DNA of 64,000 bases from Acidobacteriales bacterium 59-55 (GCA_001897435.1 MKSV01000004.1:434001-498000); one strand, 5' to 3'. Shown: positions 39,512 through 50,311, numbered from the stretch's first letter. The notes: generated by a model from the sequence alone, not told the origin. Program-made: numbers and translations.

Positions 39512-39685
39512 CTCCAAGGCAGGTCTTCGGACTCTGCAGGCTCAACCCTACTTGCCGTACTTCCCAGCCATTTCTTCGGCCAGTGTCTTCTTCGGCGTTC
39601 GTACCTGCATACCGCTGCGGGGCAGCTCCGGAGTCTCACCGGATTCCCTTTTTCACCTCCGGCCGAAGCCGGAGAACCGTGGAGT
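39512..39685 (-). promoter_or_regulatory. Cobalamin riboswitch in the nrdA leader
   Basis: Read on the minus strand, the leader contains the conserved aptamer elements in order: GGTTCTCC, AAAAAGGGAATCCGGTG, the core GCTGCCCCGCAGCGGT, the CACTGG/GGGAAG arm, and the B12 box AGTCCGAAGACCTGCC ending at 39516. Order and spacing match the AdoCbl-type class. The predicted transcript start (about 39685) falls right before the first element. Binding of cobalamin should lower nrdAB expression, as known for the class Ia operon of Streptomyces coelicolor, where a B12-dependent class II enzyme takes over. Confidence 0.93.
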
Positions 39686-39691
39686 GGTCCC

Positions 39692-39720
39692 ACTATATCG
39701 CGCTATGCAGCTAGACACAA
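39692..39720 (-). promoter_or_regulatory. Candidate promoter of the nrdAB leader
   Basis: On the minus strand TTGTGT (39715-39720) and TATAGT (39692-39697) are spaced by 17 bases, just upstream of the aptamer. The -10 match is good and the -35 match moderate. Confidence 0.55.
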
Positions 39721-39733
39721 CAAGATGTTGTGG
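39718..39733 (-). promoter_or_regulatory. Candidate NrdR box
   Basis: The minus strand reads CAACATCTTG at 39721-39730, a full match to the NrdR core CwAnATnTwG, inside a longer CACAACA-N3-TGTTGTG inverted repeat. It overlaps the -35 element. A weaker second copy (CGATATAGTG, 39691-39700) sits 30 bases away over the -10, close to the three-turn spacing usual for paired NrdR boxes. Confidence 0.55.
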
Positions 39734-39926
39734 ATATCAGGAAATAATACCTCTCAAAGGAGCAAGCGTGGAGCTTCGGCCGGAACGAGTGAAAGAGTGC
39801 CAAAACGCAGCACGCCTATAGTCTTTTGCGGGCGGATATTTTCATCCCTATAGAATTTGTTCGGCGGATTTAATGTTCCATTAGCTGAGCAGGAATGTGT
39901 TGCTGGCTAGAAAGAGAAGGGAAGAG
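39734..39926. other. Remaining intergenic region between nrdA leader and oxidoreductase
   Basis: Together with the riboswitch this forms a 531-base gap between divergent coding regions. This part is AT-rich near 39720-39880 and should contain the promoter of the oxidoreductase gene. No further motif is recognised. Confidence 0.35.
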
Positions 39927-40865
39927 ATGAAGGCTGCATATCTGCTCGATAATTCCGATCGCCGGGAACTGACGCTCGGAGATGTATCCACGCCAATCGC
40001 AGGCGATGGAGAGGTTCTCATTCGGGTCGTCAGCGTGGGAGTTACGCCGACAGAGTTGTCCTGGTATCCAACCTTTAATACAAAGGATGGACAGCCGCGC
40101 CACCATGCAATCCCGGGACACGAGTTTTCTGGCGTAATCGCAGGGCTTGGCAAAGACGTCATCGGGTTTTCGGTCGGCGATGAGGTCTATGGAATGAATG
40201 ATTGGTTTGCACAGGGCGCAACCGCCGAATATTGTGTTGCCGCTCCATCCGGAATCGCTGCCAAACCGGCGTCGTTGTCGCATTCGGAGGCAGCCACAGT
40301 GCCAATCAGCGCGCTGACAGCATGGCAAGGCCTGGTGGACAGGGCAAAGCTTCAGGGCGGCGAGCGGGTACTGGTGCACGGAAGCGCGGGTGCGGTTGGA
40401 GTTTTTGTCGTACAGATCGCGAAACTTCAGGGAGCTTATGTGATTGCGACGGCGGCCGGACCGAATATCGAGTTCGTCAAATCGCTGGGAGCGGACGAGA
40501 TAATAGATTACAAGACCACAGCCTTTGAACACTCTGTTGCGAACGTGGACATCGTATTTGACGCCGTGGGTGGAGAGACGCTACAGAGATCCTGGCAGTT
40601 GTTGAGCCCCAACGGGCGCGTTGTGACCATCGCGGCTGAGAGTGAAGGTGTATCCGATGAAAGGATCAAGGCCGCCTTCTTCATTGTCGAGCCTGATCGG
40701 GAGCAACTTGAGAAGCTCAGCATCCTGATCCACAAGGGTGCTCTTCGCCCCTTTCTTGCGGGAGTAGTCTCATTGGAAGATGCGCCCGCAGCCTATGCAG
40801 GAAGAATCCCCCGAAAGGATGGTCATGGCAAGATTGTCGTTGCGGTGGTGGCTTCTGAAAATTGA
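39927..40865 (+). CDS. Zinc-independent NADP-dependent alcohol dehydrogenase/quinone oxidoreductase family protein
   Basis: A medium-chain dehydrogenase/reductase of about 312 residues. It has the N-terminal GroES-like domain (GHEFSGVIAGLG) and a Rossmann domain with VLVHGSAGAVGVFVVQIAK, the quinone-oxidoreductase version of the nucleotide-binding motif. No zinc-binding cysteine loop is present. I start at 39927, with AAGGGAAGAG directly upstream; the frame is open to 39897. The substrate is probably a quinone or an enone, but not determinable here. Confidence 0.85.
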   Translation: MKAAYLLDNSDRRELTLGDVSTPIAGDGEVLIRVVSVGVTPTELSWYPTFNTKDGQPRHHAIPGHEFSGVIAGLGKDVIGFSVGDEVYGMNDWFAQGATAEYCVAAPSGIAAKPASLSHSEAATVPISALTAWQGLVDRAKLQGGERVLVHGSAGAVGVFVVQIAKLQGAYVIATAAGPNIEFVKSLGADEIIDYKTTAFEHSVANVDIVFDAVGGETLQRSWQLLSPNGRVVTIAAESEGVSDERIKAAFFIVEPDREQLEKLSILIHKGALRPFLAGVVSLEDAPAAYAGRIPRKDGHGKIVVAVVASEN

Positions 40866-40956
40866 GTCTGCCGATCAGATGGTCTCGCCTTACTTAATCG
40901 ACGCCATAAAGAAGCCGTCGCTTGTCGCGTAAAGACCGGATGGAAGATGAACCTCG

Positions 40957-42102
40957 TTACAGCTCCATCGCAAACTGATGGGAGGATTGGTAGGTGATGG
41001 GCTTCGGTTCGGCGGAGAGGTCGAGGATAAGCCGCTCCAGAACCAGCAGCTTGTTGGCGGGGCTCGAACGGAGTTCGAGGTCGGCACGGGCTACAAGTCG
41101 AATGGCCCGAGTAAGTTCGCGGCGAGATTTGTAGCGGCGCGCTTGCTTGATGAGATCTTCGGCGGCGAAGGGCGGCATGCGGAAGCCCTGCCATAACGCC
41201 TGCCAGATGGCTCGGCTGTCGCGCACGTTCTTCTCGGAGATGATGAGCATCTGGCGGAAGGTGCGGGCGAGCATGTACAGATGGCCGATGGCGGCGTCTT
41301 CGCCACCGTCGGAGGCGTTGAGCAGCCCGTGGAGCAGGAGCAGGGCGCGGGGGCGGTCCTTGGCGCTGATGGCGTCGGTGAGTTCGTATAGACTGCGCTG
41401 TTTGGCGGCGAGGACCATGGTCTCCACGTCGCCGAGGGTGACGCGATTCTTTCCTTCGACGTAGAGGAGCAGCTTTTCAAACTCGCTGGCGATAAGCATC
41501 ATGTCGGCGCCGAGCGCGTCGACCAGCTCGCGGGCGGCGTCGGGGTCGAACTTGACGCCGCGTGATTCGGCGGTGGAGACGAGCCACTTGATTGCGTCGG
41601 TGTCATCGACGCGGGCCAGTTCGACAAAGCCGCACCAGTCGCCGAGTGTCTCCCGGATGCGCTCGTAGCGCTCCTTGTCCTGGTAGTCCATCCTGCGGAG
41701 GTCGGTGGGGATGCGAAGGTGGTCGGCGACGAAGAGAATCACCGCCGAGGGATTGGGCGAGCGGAAGTAGGCGTCAATGGCCGCAAACTCTTCCTTCTTG
41801 CTGCCGCGTCCATAGAGAGCTTTGAGGCCGCGGACGAAGAGGACCTGGAAGGGAGCCATCAGCGACGGAGTCTGAGCGCGGTCGAGTATATCGAAGATAC
41901 TGGTCTCGGCAAGATCAAGATCGTGGAGGCAGAAGTCGCGGGTTTCTTCTGGAGCGAGGGTCGAGAGGACGGCTTTGCGACAGTGGTCGTAGAGGAAGAT
42001 CTCGTCGCCGATCAGGACGTAGCCTGCCCGGAGTGCGGTGGGATCGGCGATCTCGGCGATGAAACGGTCGGTGCTGGCGAAGCTGCGGAGTGAGGTGGGC
42101 AT
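40957..42102 (-). CDS. holA: DNA polymerase III delta subunit
   Basis: Clamp-loader wrench subunit, 381 residues, which opens the beta sliding clamp. The AAA-like N-terminal part (GYVLIGDEIFLYDHC, with no functional Walker A motif as usual for delta) and the helical collar domain at the C-terminus are visible. The conserved stretch ELVDALGADMMLIASEFEKL is typical. It follows lptE by 142 bases on the same strand, an order common for this pair in bacteria. Confidence 0.92.
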   Translation of the reverse strand: MPTSLRSFASTDRFIAEIADPTALRAGYVLIGDEIFLYDHCRKAVLSTLAPEETRDFCLHDLDLAETSIFDILDRAQTPSLMAPFQVLFVRGLKALYGRGSKKEEFAAIDAYFRSPNPSAVILFVADHLRIPTDLRRMDYQDKERYERIRETLGDWCGFVELARVDDTDAIKWLVSTAESRGVKFDPDAARELVDALGADMMLIASEFEKLLLYVEGKNRVTLGDVETMVLAAKQRSLYELTDAISAKDRPRALLLLHGLLNASDGGEDAAIGHLYMLARTFRQMLIISEKNVRDSRAIWQALWQGFRMPPFAAEDLIKQARRYKSRRELTRAIRLVARADLELRSSPANKLLVLERLILDLSAEPKPITYQSSHQFAMEL

Positions 42103-42244
42103 CGTTTAGTGAAAGTCAGACTAGGGGATGATGCAAATCAAAAGCAAAGACTTAACACCGATTCTACCGATCTTAAAAACGATAGAGACGAATGGGGCAG
42201 AAGCAAAGGGCGATTAAGACTGGAAGTGCCTGATCCGATACTAG

Positions 42245-42760
42245 TTAGAAGGACTCCAGCATGTCGCTGACCAGTGCCTGCGCGAAGTCGCGGGCGACGC
42301 GATTGACGGCTGCCGTGTCCTCCTGGATGAAGCCGTTGAGGTCCTGGGTGGATTGGTACTGCTCATGAAAGGTGATGGCGTCGTTGCGGTAGAGAGTATG
42401 ACCGTCGTGTGCGGTGAGCAGGACTTTGGCGGTAATGGTGACAAGGTAGCTGGAAGACTGACCGCTGGTGGCGTCGTAGGTGAGCGGCGCGACAGTCTGC
42501 GAGAGAATCGTGCCGCTCAGGGTAGCGTCGGCGTCGGGGGAGTTGGTGTTGAGAATGCGATATTTCGTCCGGGTATTCAACTCGCGAATCGTCGCCTGCG
42601 TGAAGGCCATTTCAGTGTGGAAAGCCTGAGCCCTGGTGGCAAAGATGGGCACAGAGAGGGTGCGGACATTGCCGGGGATGTGCGTGGCCGAACCAACGGT
42701 ATGGTAGCCGCATCCAGCGAGAGGGAATAGGAGCAGCAGAGTGAGGGTGCGGAGGCGCAT
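42245..42760 (-). CDS. lptE: LptE-type LPS assembly lipoprotein
   Basis: A 171-residue outer-membrane lipoprotein that partners LptD in lipopolysaccharide export. The signal peptide ends in the lipobox LAGC followed by GYH, and the next stretch VPIFATRAQAF and the alpha/beta pattern match the LptE family (DUF/RlpB type). Location upstream of holA agrees with the usual gene order. A strong terminator separates it from ftsH. Confidence 0.88.
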   Translation of the reverse strand: MRLRTLTLLLLFPLAGCGYHTVGSATHIPGNVRTLSVPIFATRAQAFHTEMAFTQATIRELNTRTKYRILNTNSPDADATLSGTILSQTVAPLTYDATSGQSSSYLVTITAKVLLTAHDGHTLYRNDAITFHEQYQSTQDLNGFIQEDTAAVNRVARDFAQALVSDMLESF

Positions 42761-42792
42761 TCGTCTTTAGCTATTGTCGCATTGAGGGCAAC

Positions 42793-42823
42793 AAAAAGAG
42801 GCAGCCATTAGCTGCCTCTTTTT
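42793..42823 (-). terminator. Strong intrinsic terminator after ftsH
   Basis: A 13-base perfect stem (AAAAAGAGGCAGC and GCTGCCTCTTTTT) with a five-base loop, ending in a T-run on the minus strand. It lies 27 bases past the ftsH stop and 32 bases before lptE. The A-run on the other arm would also allow termination on the plus strand. Confidence 0.93.
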
Positions 42824-42849
42824 ATTGTTTATCTACTGTTTATGTCTGT

Positions 42850-44772
<1,923 letters not shown>

Positions 44773-44975
44773 GCGAATTTCCTCATTTTCCGGTCTTGCA
44801 GCGGCTTCAAAAGATCGTGCTGGCGTCTGCCGGACCCGGCTGCCGAAATGCCGAAAACTTCGGGAGCCTTCATCGTTAGACGTCTCTTGCAGGGGAAAGT
44901 CTAGGGGAGGGAGTTGAGGCCCGGCCCTCGATGACCACCCTACCGAGTCAAGTAGTTAGATTCTACTCTCTGGCC

Positions 44976-44999
44976 GAGGATTCGGGGCACTGAATCCTC
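44976..44999 (-). terminator. Stem-loop in the tilS-ftsH gap
   Basis: Perfect eight-base arms GAGGATTC and GAATCCTC around an eight-base loop, 60 bases after the tilS stop. No U-tract follows, so it may be a processing or attenuation hairpin and not a full terminator. The rest of the 44773-45058 gap shows nothing else recognisable. Confidence 0.45.
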
Positions 45000-45058
45000 A
45001 ATGTTGGGGGTGACTAAAGTATTGGGGGCTGGACGAGCGGCTTTTGGGTGGTGTGAGC

Positions 45059-46120
45059 TTATTTCTGGAAAAAGAGGCGAAGTTCGCGGTGGGAGCGCTC
45101 GGCACGAAGCTGATTGGAGAGGTGGAGGGTGGATCCGGTCCGGGCGGCAACTGTGGGATTGGAGAGAAATCCACAGAGCGCGAGCAGGCGGGAGGTCTCG
45201 TCGAAGCTGAGGCGGGACCCCAGATGGCGAGCAGCGGCGCGAAGGACGCGGCGACGAAGGGCGGGGTCGAAGGCGCGTAGGCGGTCGAGTTCGATGGCCA
45301 CAGCAGCCGGGCCGGGCGCGGTGCTGACCGAACGGCCTCCGCCGCGGACGGGCTTGCCGGGGAGGAGTATCTGTGGGAGCAGGCGACTTAGCTCGGTCTG
45401 CCAGCGCGCCTCTTCTTCGCGGGCTAGTTCGGCGAGGTTGGCAAGGGTCTGGTCGAGGTTGGGATTGTAGTCGCGTAGCTGGGGGAGAAGTTCGTGGCGG
45501 ATGCGATTGCGGGTGTAAGCCGTATCGGCGTTGCTGGAATCTTCGCGCCAGGGCTGGTTGATTTGTTTCAGGTAGGCTTCGATCTCGGCACGGCGGGTGC
45601 CGAGGAAGGGGCGGAGAATCTTTCCGGGGCGGGAGCCGGCGACTTGTATGACCGGGTGAATGGCACTGAGGCCCTCGGTCCAGGCTCCGCGGAGAAGCTT
45701 CATCAGAACGGTTTCGGCTTGGTCGTCGAGGGTGTGGGCGGTCAGGACCGAGTTGGCATGGCCGGCGGCAATGAGGGAGGAAAAAAAGTCATAGCGGACG
45801 TTGCGGGCGGCCTCTTCGATGGTTTCCCCGGTTTGAGCAGCACGCTCGGGGATACTGGTGCGATGAATATGTAGGGGAATGTCGAGACGAACGCAGAGGT
45901 CTTCGACGAACTGCTGGTCGGTATCGGCCTCACCGGGGCGAATGCCGTGGTGGACGTGGGCGGCACTGAGGCCGACGCCGAGCGAGTCGTGCTTTGTGGT
46001 GTTAGCAGAGTGGAGAGCGCGCAGGAGAGCGACCGAGTCTGCGCCACCGGAGACAGCGACGCAGACGCGATCGCCGGGCTGGATGGAGCTTCTGTTGAAC
46101 GGGATCGCGGGAGATGGCAT
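45059..46120 (-). CDS. tilS: tRNA(Ile)-lysidine synthase
   Basis: Modifies C34 of the tRNA-Ile CAU anticodon to lysidine. The 353-residue protein has the PP-loop ATP pyrophosphatase motif SGGADSVAL near residue 25, HHGIRPGEAD, and NRIRHELLPQLRDYNP, which are typical TilS motifs, followed by a short C-terminal domain. It is shorter than the Escherichia coli protein but within the range for the family. It is divergent from the GNAT gene. Confidence 0.93.
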   Translation of the reverse strand: MPSPAIPFNRSSIQPGDRVCVAVSGGADSVALLRALHSANTTKHDSLGVGLSAAHVHHGIRPGEADTDQQFVEDLCVRLDIPLHIHRTSIPERAAQTGETIEEAARNVRYDFFSSLIAAGHANSVLTAHTLDDQAETVLMKLLRGAWTEGLSAIHPVIQVAGSRPGKILRPFLGTRRAEIEAYLKQINQPWREDSSNADTAYTRNRIRHELLPQLRDYNPNLDQTLANLAELAREEEARWQTELSRLLPQILLPGKPVRGGGRSVSTAPGPAAVAIELDRLRAFDPALRRRVLRAAARHLGSRLSFDETSRLLALCGFLSNPTVAARTGSTLHLSNQLRAERSHRELRLFFQK

Positions 46121-46182
46121 CGTGTCTATGGTACTTGGACACTTGTGAACAGCGTGAAGGAGAGGCTTCTTATACTGGATTC

Positions 46183-46668
46183 ATGTTCGAAACGAGGCTG
46201 GCAACTGAGGCAGATGCAGGAACGATTGGAGAACAGCGGCGCCGGATGTTTTTGGATTCCGGCCAGGCGGATGAGGCACGGATTGAAGAGGTGATTGCGA
46301 GTTTTGTTCCGTGGGCGCGGGCGAAGCTGATCGATGGCAGCTATGTGGGCTGGCTGACAGAAGAAGATGGACGCGTGGTGGCCGGCGCGGGGATGCTGTT
46401 GATGGATTTTCCCCCGCACTGGATGGACTCGCAGCCCATTCGCGCCTATTTATTGAATGTCTACGTCGAACCTGCTTTCCGGAGGCGCGGGCTGGCCAGC
46501 CATCTGTTGGAGACAGCGGTGAACGACGCCCATCGGCGGGGGATCAAGGTGGTGTCGCTTCACGCTTCGAAGTTCGGCCGACCGCTTTATGCGCTCAACG
46601 GGTTTGCATCGACGAACGAGATGATTCTCTGGAGCGAGGGCGATGCGGCGGGCGGAGGAATTTCCTGA
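46183..46668 (+). CDS. GNAT-family N-acetyltransferase
   Basis: A small cytoplasmic acetyltransferase of about 161 residues. The acetyl-CoA-binding motif reads VEPAFRRRGLASHLL and the C-terminal FGRPLYALNGF strand is typical. I start at 46183 (MFETRLATEADAG), as the family usually begins at the first beta-strand; the frame is open to 46114. The substrate is unknown. Genes on both sides point away from or toward it, so it is monocistronic. Confidence 0.85.
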   Translation: MFETRLATEADAGTIGEQRRRMFLDSGQADEARIEEVIASFVPWARAKLIDGSYVGWLTEEDGRVVAGAGMLLMDFPPHWMDSQPIRAYLLNVYVEPAFRRRGLASHLLETAVNDAHRRGIKVVSLHASKFGRPLYALNGFASTNEMILWSEGDAAGGGIS

Positions 46669-46691
46669 ACCCCCCACCACATCCGGCTCGG

Positions 46692-47642
46692 CTATTGTTG
46701 GGGAGCGCTGCGGCGTCGGCGTCCGCTGATGAGATAGACAGCGGCGCGCAGTTCGAGCAGAGGGTCGTCGGACGGTTCGACGCCATCGATGCGAGGGATG
46801 GGATCGAAGATAAGGTGCTGCTGTTCGCGGGCGTTGTCCGCGACCGGTTCGGTGAGGGCGAGGGTGCCGAGTTCAATCTGGGTACGTTCTTCGGGCCAGT
46901 GGATGGTCGCGTCGTCAACGACGTCTCCTTCCTCGGCTAACTGGACAAGAATGTGGAATTTGATGGGCCCTTTGGCCACTCTTTCGGCAATTTCGTCGAA
47001 GAGGTAGTCAGGGCTTTTTGCGGCGGCAGTTGCGTCGTCAAGGAAGTCGTTGCCAGCCTCGGGAACGATGCGGTAGCGGCCATAGCGGCTGACTCCATCC
47101 TGATTCATAAAGCGCATAGCGGTGACGCCGAAGTAGGACTCGCGGGAGAAGCTGGAAGGGTTGGGCTTGGGAGCCTGCACGAAGGCGAGCGCGGCGGGGT
47201 GCGCGCCAAGGAAAGCTTCGATGGGCGAGGGGTGCGGGCTGGAGGGTGTAGTGGCGGCGACGGCGCGGAGAAATTCGAGGAACTCCTGGCCGGTGCGAGT
47301 GGGGAAGCCGTCGGTCGAATGGCTGACAATATCGGTGTGGCTGTGCTCTGCGAGGTGGAATCGGATAGCGAGGCCGCGGGGGCTTGAGTTGGGATCGTTG
47401 TCGGGGATCAGCGGAAGGCCGGTGGAATTGGAGAACCGCACCGTGACCGGCGTGGACGAGCGCACGGCATGGGAGGCGCGGGTAAGGGAGGCGGCTCCGG
47501 GCGAGGGCGTGAATGTTCCCGTTAGCAGCGTGCCTTTGGCGTGTGCGGGGCGGAAGCCGGGATACTGGCCGAAGATGGTTTCGAATTGTTGGAGGAGGTC
47601 GTTGCTGAGGGCTAGCAGTTTTTCGTCGCTGGGAAGAGGCAT
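46692..47642 (-). CDS. Catalase-core peroxidase (SrpA-like)
   Basis: A 316-residue haem peroxidase made of a reduced catalase core. The distal His lies in AHAKGTLLTGTF, the FSNSTG region matches the catalase haem pocket, and the proximal haem ligand Tyr is in ELRAAVYLIS (R-x-x-x-Y). It lacks the C-terminal extensions of true catalases and has no signal peptide. Such mini-catalases mostly act as organic-substrate peroxidases. It is one of three haem oxidant enzymes in the window, with DyP and the P450. Confidence 0.85.
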   Translation of the reverse strand: MPLPSDEKLLALSNDLLQQFETIFGQYPGFRPAHAKGTLLTGTFTPSPGAASLTRASHAVRSSTPVTVRFSNSTGLPLIPDNDPNSSPRGLAIRFHLAEHSHTDIVSHSTDGFPTRTGQEFLEFLRAVAATTPSSPHPSPIEAFLGAHPAALAFVQAPKPNPSSFSRESYFGVTAMRFMNQDGVSRYGRYRIVPEAGNDFLDDATAAAKSPDYLFDEIAERVAKGPIKFHILVQLAEEGDVVDDATIHWPEERTQIELGTLALTEPVADNAREQQHLIFDPIPRIDGVEPSDDPLLELRAAVYLISGRRRRSAPQQ

Positions 47643-47722
47643 GGTCTATCTCCTTGATTTTGAGAGGCAACTTACCTTTAGAGACTACTTGGTCCCTTAA
47701 CGATTCGGATGAAGCGTGAAAT

Positions 47723-49525
47723 TCAGACTTTGAGGCCGATGAGCCGCATCAACTCGACGCCGTTGCTTTTGGTAACGACGCCCGGACGCAGCTTGAAGTC
47801 GAACTTCATCTTACCGTCTTCAATCTCGTCCTGGAGGTGCATATTTTGGAGGCGGCCTTTGCCGGAATGCTGCATGTCGGTGAGAGCAAGGTCGTGGGTG
47901 CTGACGATGCCGATTGCGCCGCTGTCGATCAGTTCGCGGACAACGGCTTCGGCCCCGGTGAGGCGGTCTTTGGAGTTGGTGCCCTGCAGAAGTTCGTCGA
48001 GCAGGAAGAGGACGGGGGGGTGCTGCTCGGCCAGGTCGCAGATGCGGCGCAGGCGGGTGATCTCGGCGTAAAAGCGGGAACTGCCCTCTTGCAGGGAGTC
48101 GTTGACAAGAATGCTTGCGCCTACGCGCAGTGGAGTGAGCCGCAGGCACCGCGCACGGACCGGCGCGCCCGCCATAGCAAGAACAGTATTGATACCGACG
48201 GAGCGCATGAGCGTGCTTTTGCCGGACATGTTGGAGCCGCTGATAAGCAGTGCTCTCGTCTCTCCGCGGATGCTGACAGTGTTGCGGACGCATTTTGCAA
48301 CGGGGATGAGGGGGTGGCCGAGTTCTTCAGCATGAAAGGTCGGCGCGCCTTCGACGAACTCGGGGAAGGGGTCGGCAGGATGTTCGTAGCTGTAGGCGGC
48401 GAGGGAGAGGAGCGCTTCCATCTCCCCGACGGCGTTGAGCCACGCGCCTACGGCTTTGCCGTGGGCGCGACGCCATGCCTCGGCGGCGAAGGCGATCTGC
48501 ACGGAGTACATCAAAGGAACATCGAATAGGCGGATGAACAGGTTGTCGCGTGACTCGATCAACTGCACGATGGTTTCAAGGTGGGCGATGGCTTTGGAGC
48601 CGGGGACCGAGTGAGAGGTCAACTGCTGCTTGAGAAGTTGCAGCCCGGGCGAGTGGAACGGCTCGCGCTCCAGTCGCGACAGCAGGGAGGAGAGAAGATG
48701 CAAGTCTGCGAGAGCGCGGTCGGTTCCCGCGAAAACCCGGTTCAAGCGATCTTTGAGGGAGAAGGCGATGAACGACTCGACGACCAGAACAAGCAGGAAC
48801 GGCGTCTTGATTCCTGTCTCGCCCCAGACGATGGCTCCGGCAATGGACAGGATGGCGAGCAGGAGCGCGGTCCAGCGCAGGCTTTGCCGCTTCAATTGCG
48901 CTGGCTGTTCGGCCCATTCGAGCAGCGCTTTGGGGTGGACGCCGGTCTTCAGCTTTTCTTCTTCGCCGGAGATGGCCATGTCTTCGCGGAGGTCCAGCCG
49001 GTTGCGAAGTTCGGCGACGGAGGCGTGGCGGTCGGTGATTGCAGTGACAGGAAAAGGACTGAGGAGCCAGTGTGCAAGGGTGTCTTCGCCCATGCAGGTG
49101 CGGGCCTGGGAGAGAAGCTCGAAGAGGCTGCCGGCTCCGAAGAGATCGAGATCGGTCGCGTAGAGGCTGGCCTCGGCGTCGGCCCGCTTTGTCTGCTGGC
49201 TATTGCCGATCCAGCGATCTTCGATGCGGGCGAGGCCTTTGCGGTAGACAGCGGCCGCGCGTTCAGCAAGGGACCTTTTACGGAGAATCTTTGCATGATA
49301 GGTAGCGACCGCGACAAATGCGGCGAAGGGGAGCAGCAGCCACCACGCGGAGAGTTCGCGCCGGTAGAGAGACCACCATGCGATAAATAGTGCTGCGATG
49401 ACGAGCAGAAGCCGTAGATTTCCGAGAGAGCGGTGCAGCTTTTCAAAGTGCGCGACAGTGGCTTCGCGGGCTTGCTGGCGTTGTCTGTATTCTTCTGTCG
49501 GCGTCGAGGCAATGGGAAGAGGCAC
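47723..49525 (-). CDS. Membrane-anchored MutS-like ATPase
   Basis: A 600-residue protein with a C-terminal MutS ATPase domain: Walker A GSNMSGKST (about 430-438), Walker B LFLLDELLQGTNS (506-518) and STHD (542-545). Part of the MutS core (clamp/lever helices) precedes it. The mismatch-recognition domain I is absent. Four hydrophobic segments (about 37-53, 60-76, 218-234 and 241-257) suggest two membrane hairpins. It is neither MutS1 nor MutS2 (no Smr domain). The function of this group is not established; it sits alone, divergent from ispD. Confidence 0.85.
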   Translation of the reverse strand: MPLPIASTPTEEYRQRQQAREATVAHFEKLHRSLGNLRLLLVIAALFIAWWSLYRRELSAWWLLLPFAAFVAVATYHAKILRKRSLAERAAAVYRKGLARIEDRWIGNSQQTKRADAEASLYATDLDLFGAGSLFELLSQARTCMGEDTLAHWLLSPFPVTAITDRHASVAELRNRLDLREDMAISGEEEKLKTGVHPKALLEWAEQPAQLKRQSLRWTALLLAILSIAGAIVWGETGIKTPFLLVLVVESFIAFSLKDRLNRVFAGTDRALADLHLLSSLLSRLEREPFHSPGLQLLKQQLTSHSVPGSKAIAHLETIVQLIESRDNLFIRLFDVPLMYSVQIAFAAEAWRRAHGKAVGAWLNAVGEMEALLSLAAYSYEHPADPFPEFVEGAPTFHAEELGHPLIPVAKCVRNTVSIRGETRALLISGSNMSGKSTLMRSVGINTVLAMAGAPVRARCLRLTPLRVGASILVNDSLQEGSSRFYAEITRLRRICDLAEQHPPVLFLLDELLQGTNSKDRLTGAEAVVRELIDSGAIGIVSTHDLALTDMQHSGKGRLQNMHLQDEIEDGKMKFDFKLRPGVVTKSNGVELMRLIGLKV

Positions 49526-49575
49526 GTGGCTATTATCACTTACGAAGGCAGGCCATCTTGTATACTCCGTTGGTT

Positions 49576-50292
49576 ATGCGAGTTTTTGTGATTCTTCCGG
49601 CAGCAGGAATAGGGACGCGGATGGCCGCGCATGGAGCGACGGCGGTTGCGCCGAAGCAGTTTCTCGAGGTCGGCGGCGTGCCGGTGCTGGTCCGCTCCGT
49701 GCGAGCGTTTCTTGAGGTTCCGCGGGTCAGCGCGATCTATGTTGCTGTGCGTGCGCAGGAGAAGGAGCGGCTTGAGGCCCAGATGAAGGAGTTCGGGCTT
49801 GACGATCGGGTCAAGGTGGTAGAGGGCGGCGATAACCGGCAGGAATCGGTGAGCCACGCTCTCGCGGCAGTGAAGTGTGACGAGGATGACATCGTACTTG
49901 TGCATGATGCGGTGCGCCCGCTGATCGATCCGGCGACGATCGAACGGACTATCGATGCGGTGGTGAGGCATGGCGCGGCGATTGTGGGCCTGCCTGCCGT
50001 GGATACGATCAAGCAGGTAGAGCGGACGGCGGATGGAGCGATTGTGACATCGACCATTCCCCGGGAGCGGGTGGTGCTGGCACAGACGCCGCAGGGAGCC
50101 CGTTGTAGCCTGTTGCTCCGTGCTTTCAGGGAGGCTGAGGCAGACGGATTTGCCGGAACCGATGAGGCAAGCGTGCTCGAACGGGCGGGGATCGAAGTGG
50201 CCGTGGTGGCGGGTTCTGCGCGGAACTTCAAGATTACGCAACCGGGGGATATCGAACTGGCAGAGTTTTATCTGGCGCAGGAGAAGCAGTAG
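49576..50292 (+). CDS. ispD: 2-C-methyl-D-erythritol 4-phosphate cytidylyltransferase
   Basis: Third step of the MEP isoprenoid pathway. About 238 residues, with the nucleotidyltransferase motif LPAAGIGTRM at the N-terminus, HDAVRPLID in the middle, and QTPQGARCSLL. The start at 49576 (MRVFVILPAAG) fits the family; the frame is open to 49558. ispF follows after 135 bases on the same strand. Confidence 0.95.
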   Translation: MRVFVILPAAGIGTRMAAHGATAVAPKQFLEVGGVPVLVRSVRAFLEVPRVSAIYVAVRAQEKERLEAQMKEFGLDDRVKVVEGGDNRQESVSHALAAVKCDEDDIVLVHDAVRPLIDPATIERTIDAVVRHGAAIVGLPAVDTIKQVERTADGAIVTSTIPRERVVLAQTPQGARCSLLLRAFREAEADGFAGTDEASVLERAGIEVAVVAGSARNFKITQPGDIELAEFYLAQEKQ

Positions 50293-50311
50293 CACGGATC
50301 GAAAGCAGACA

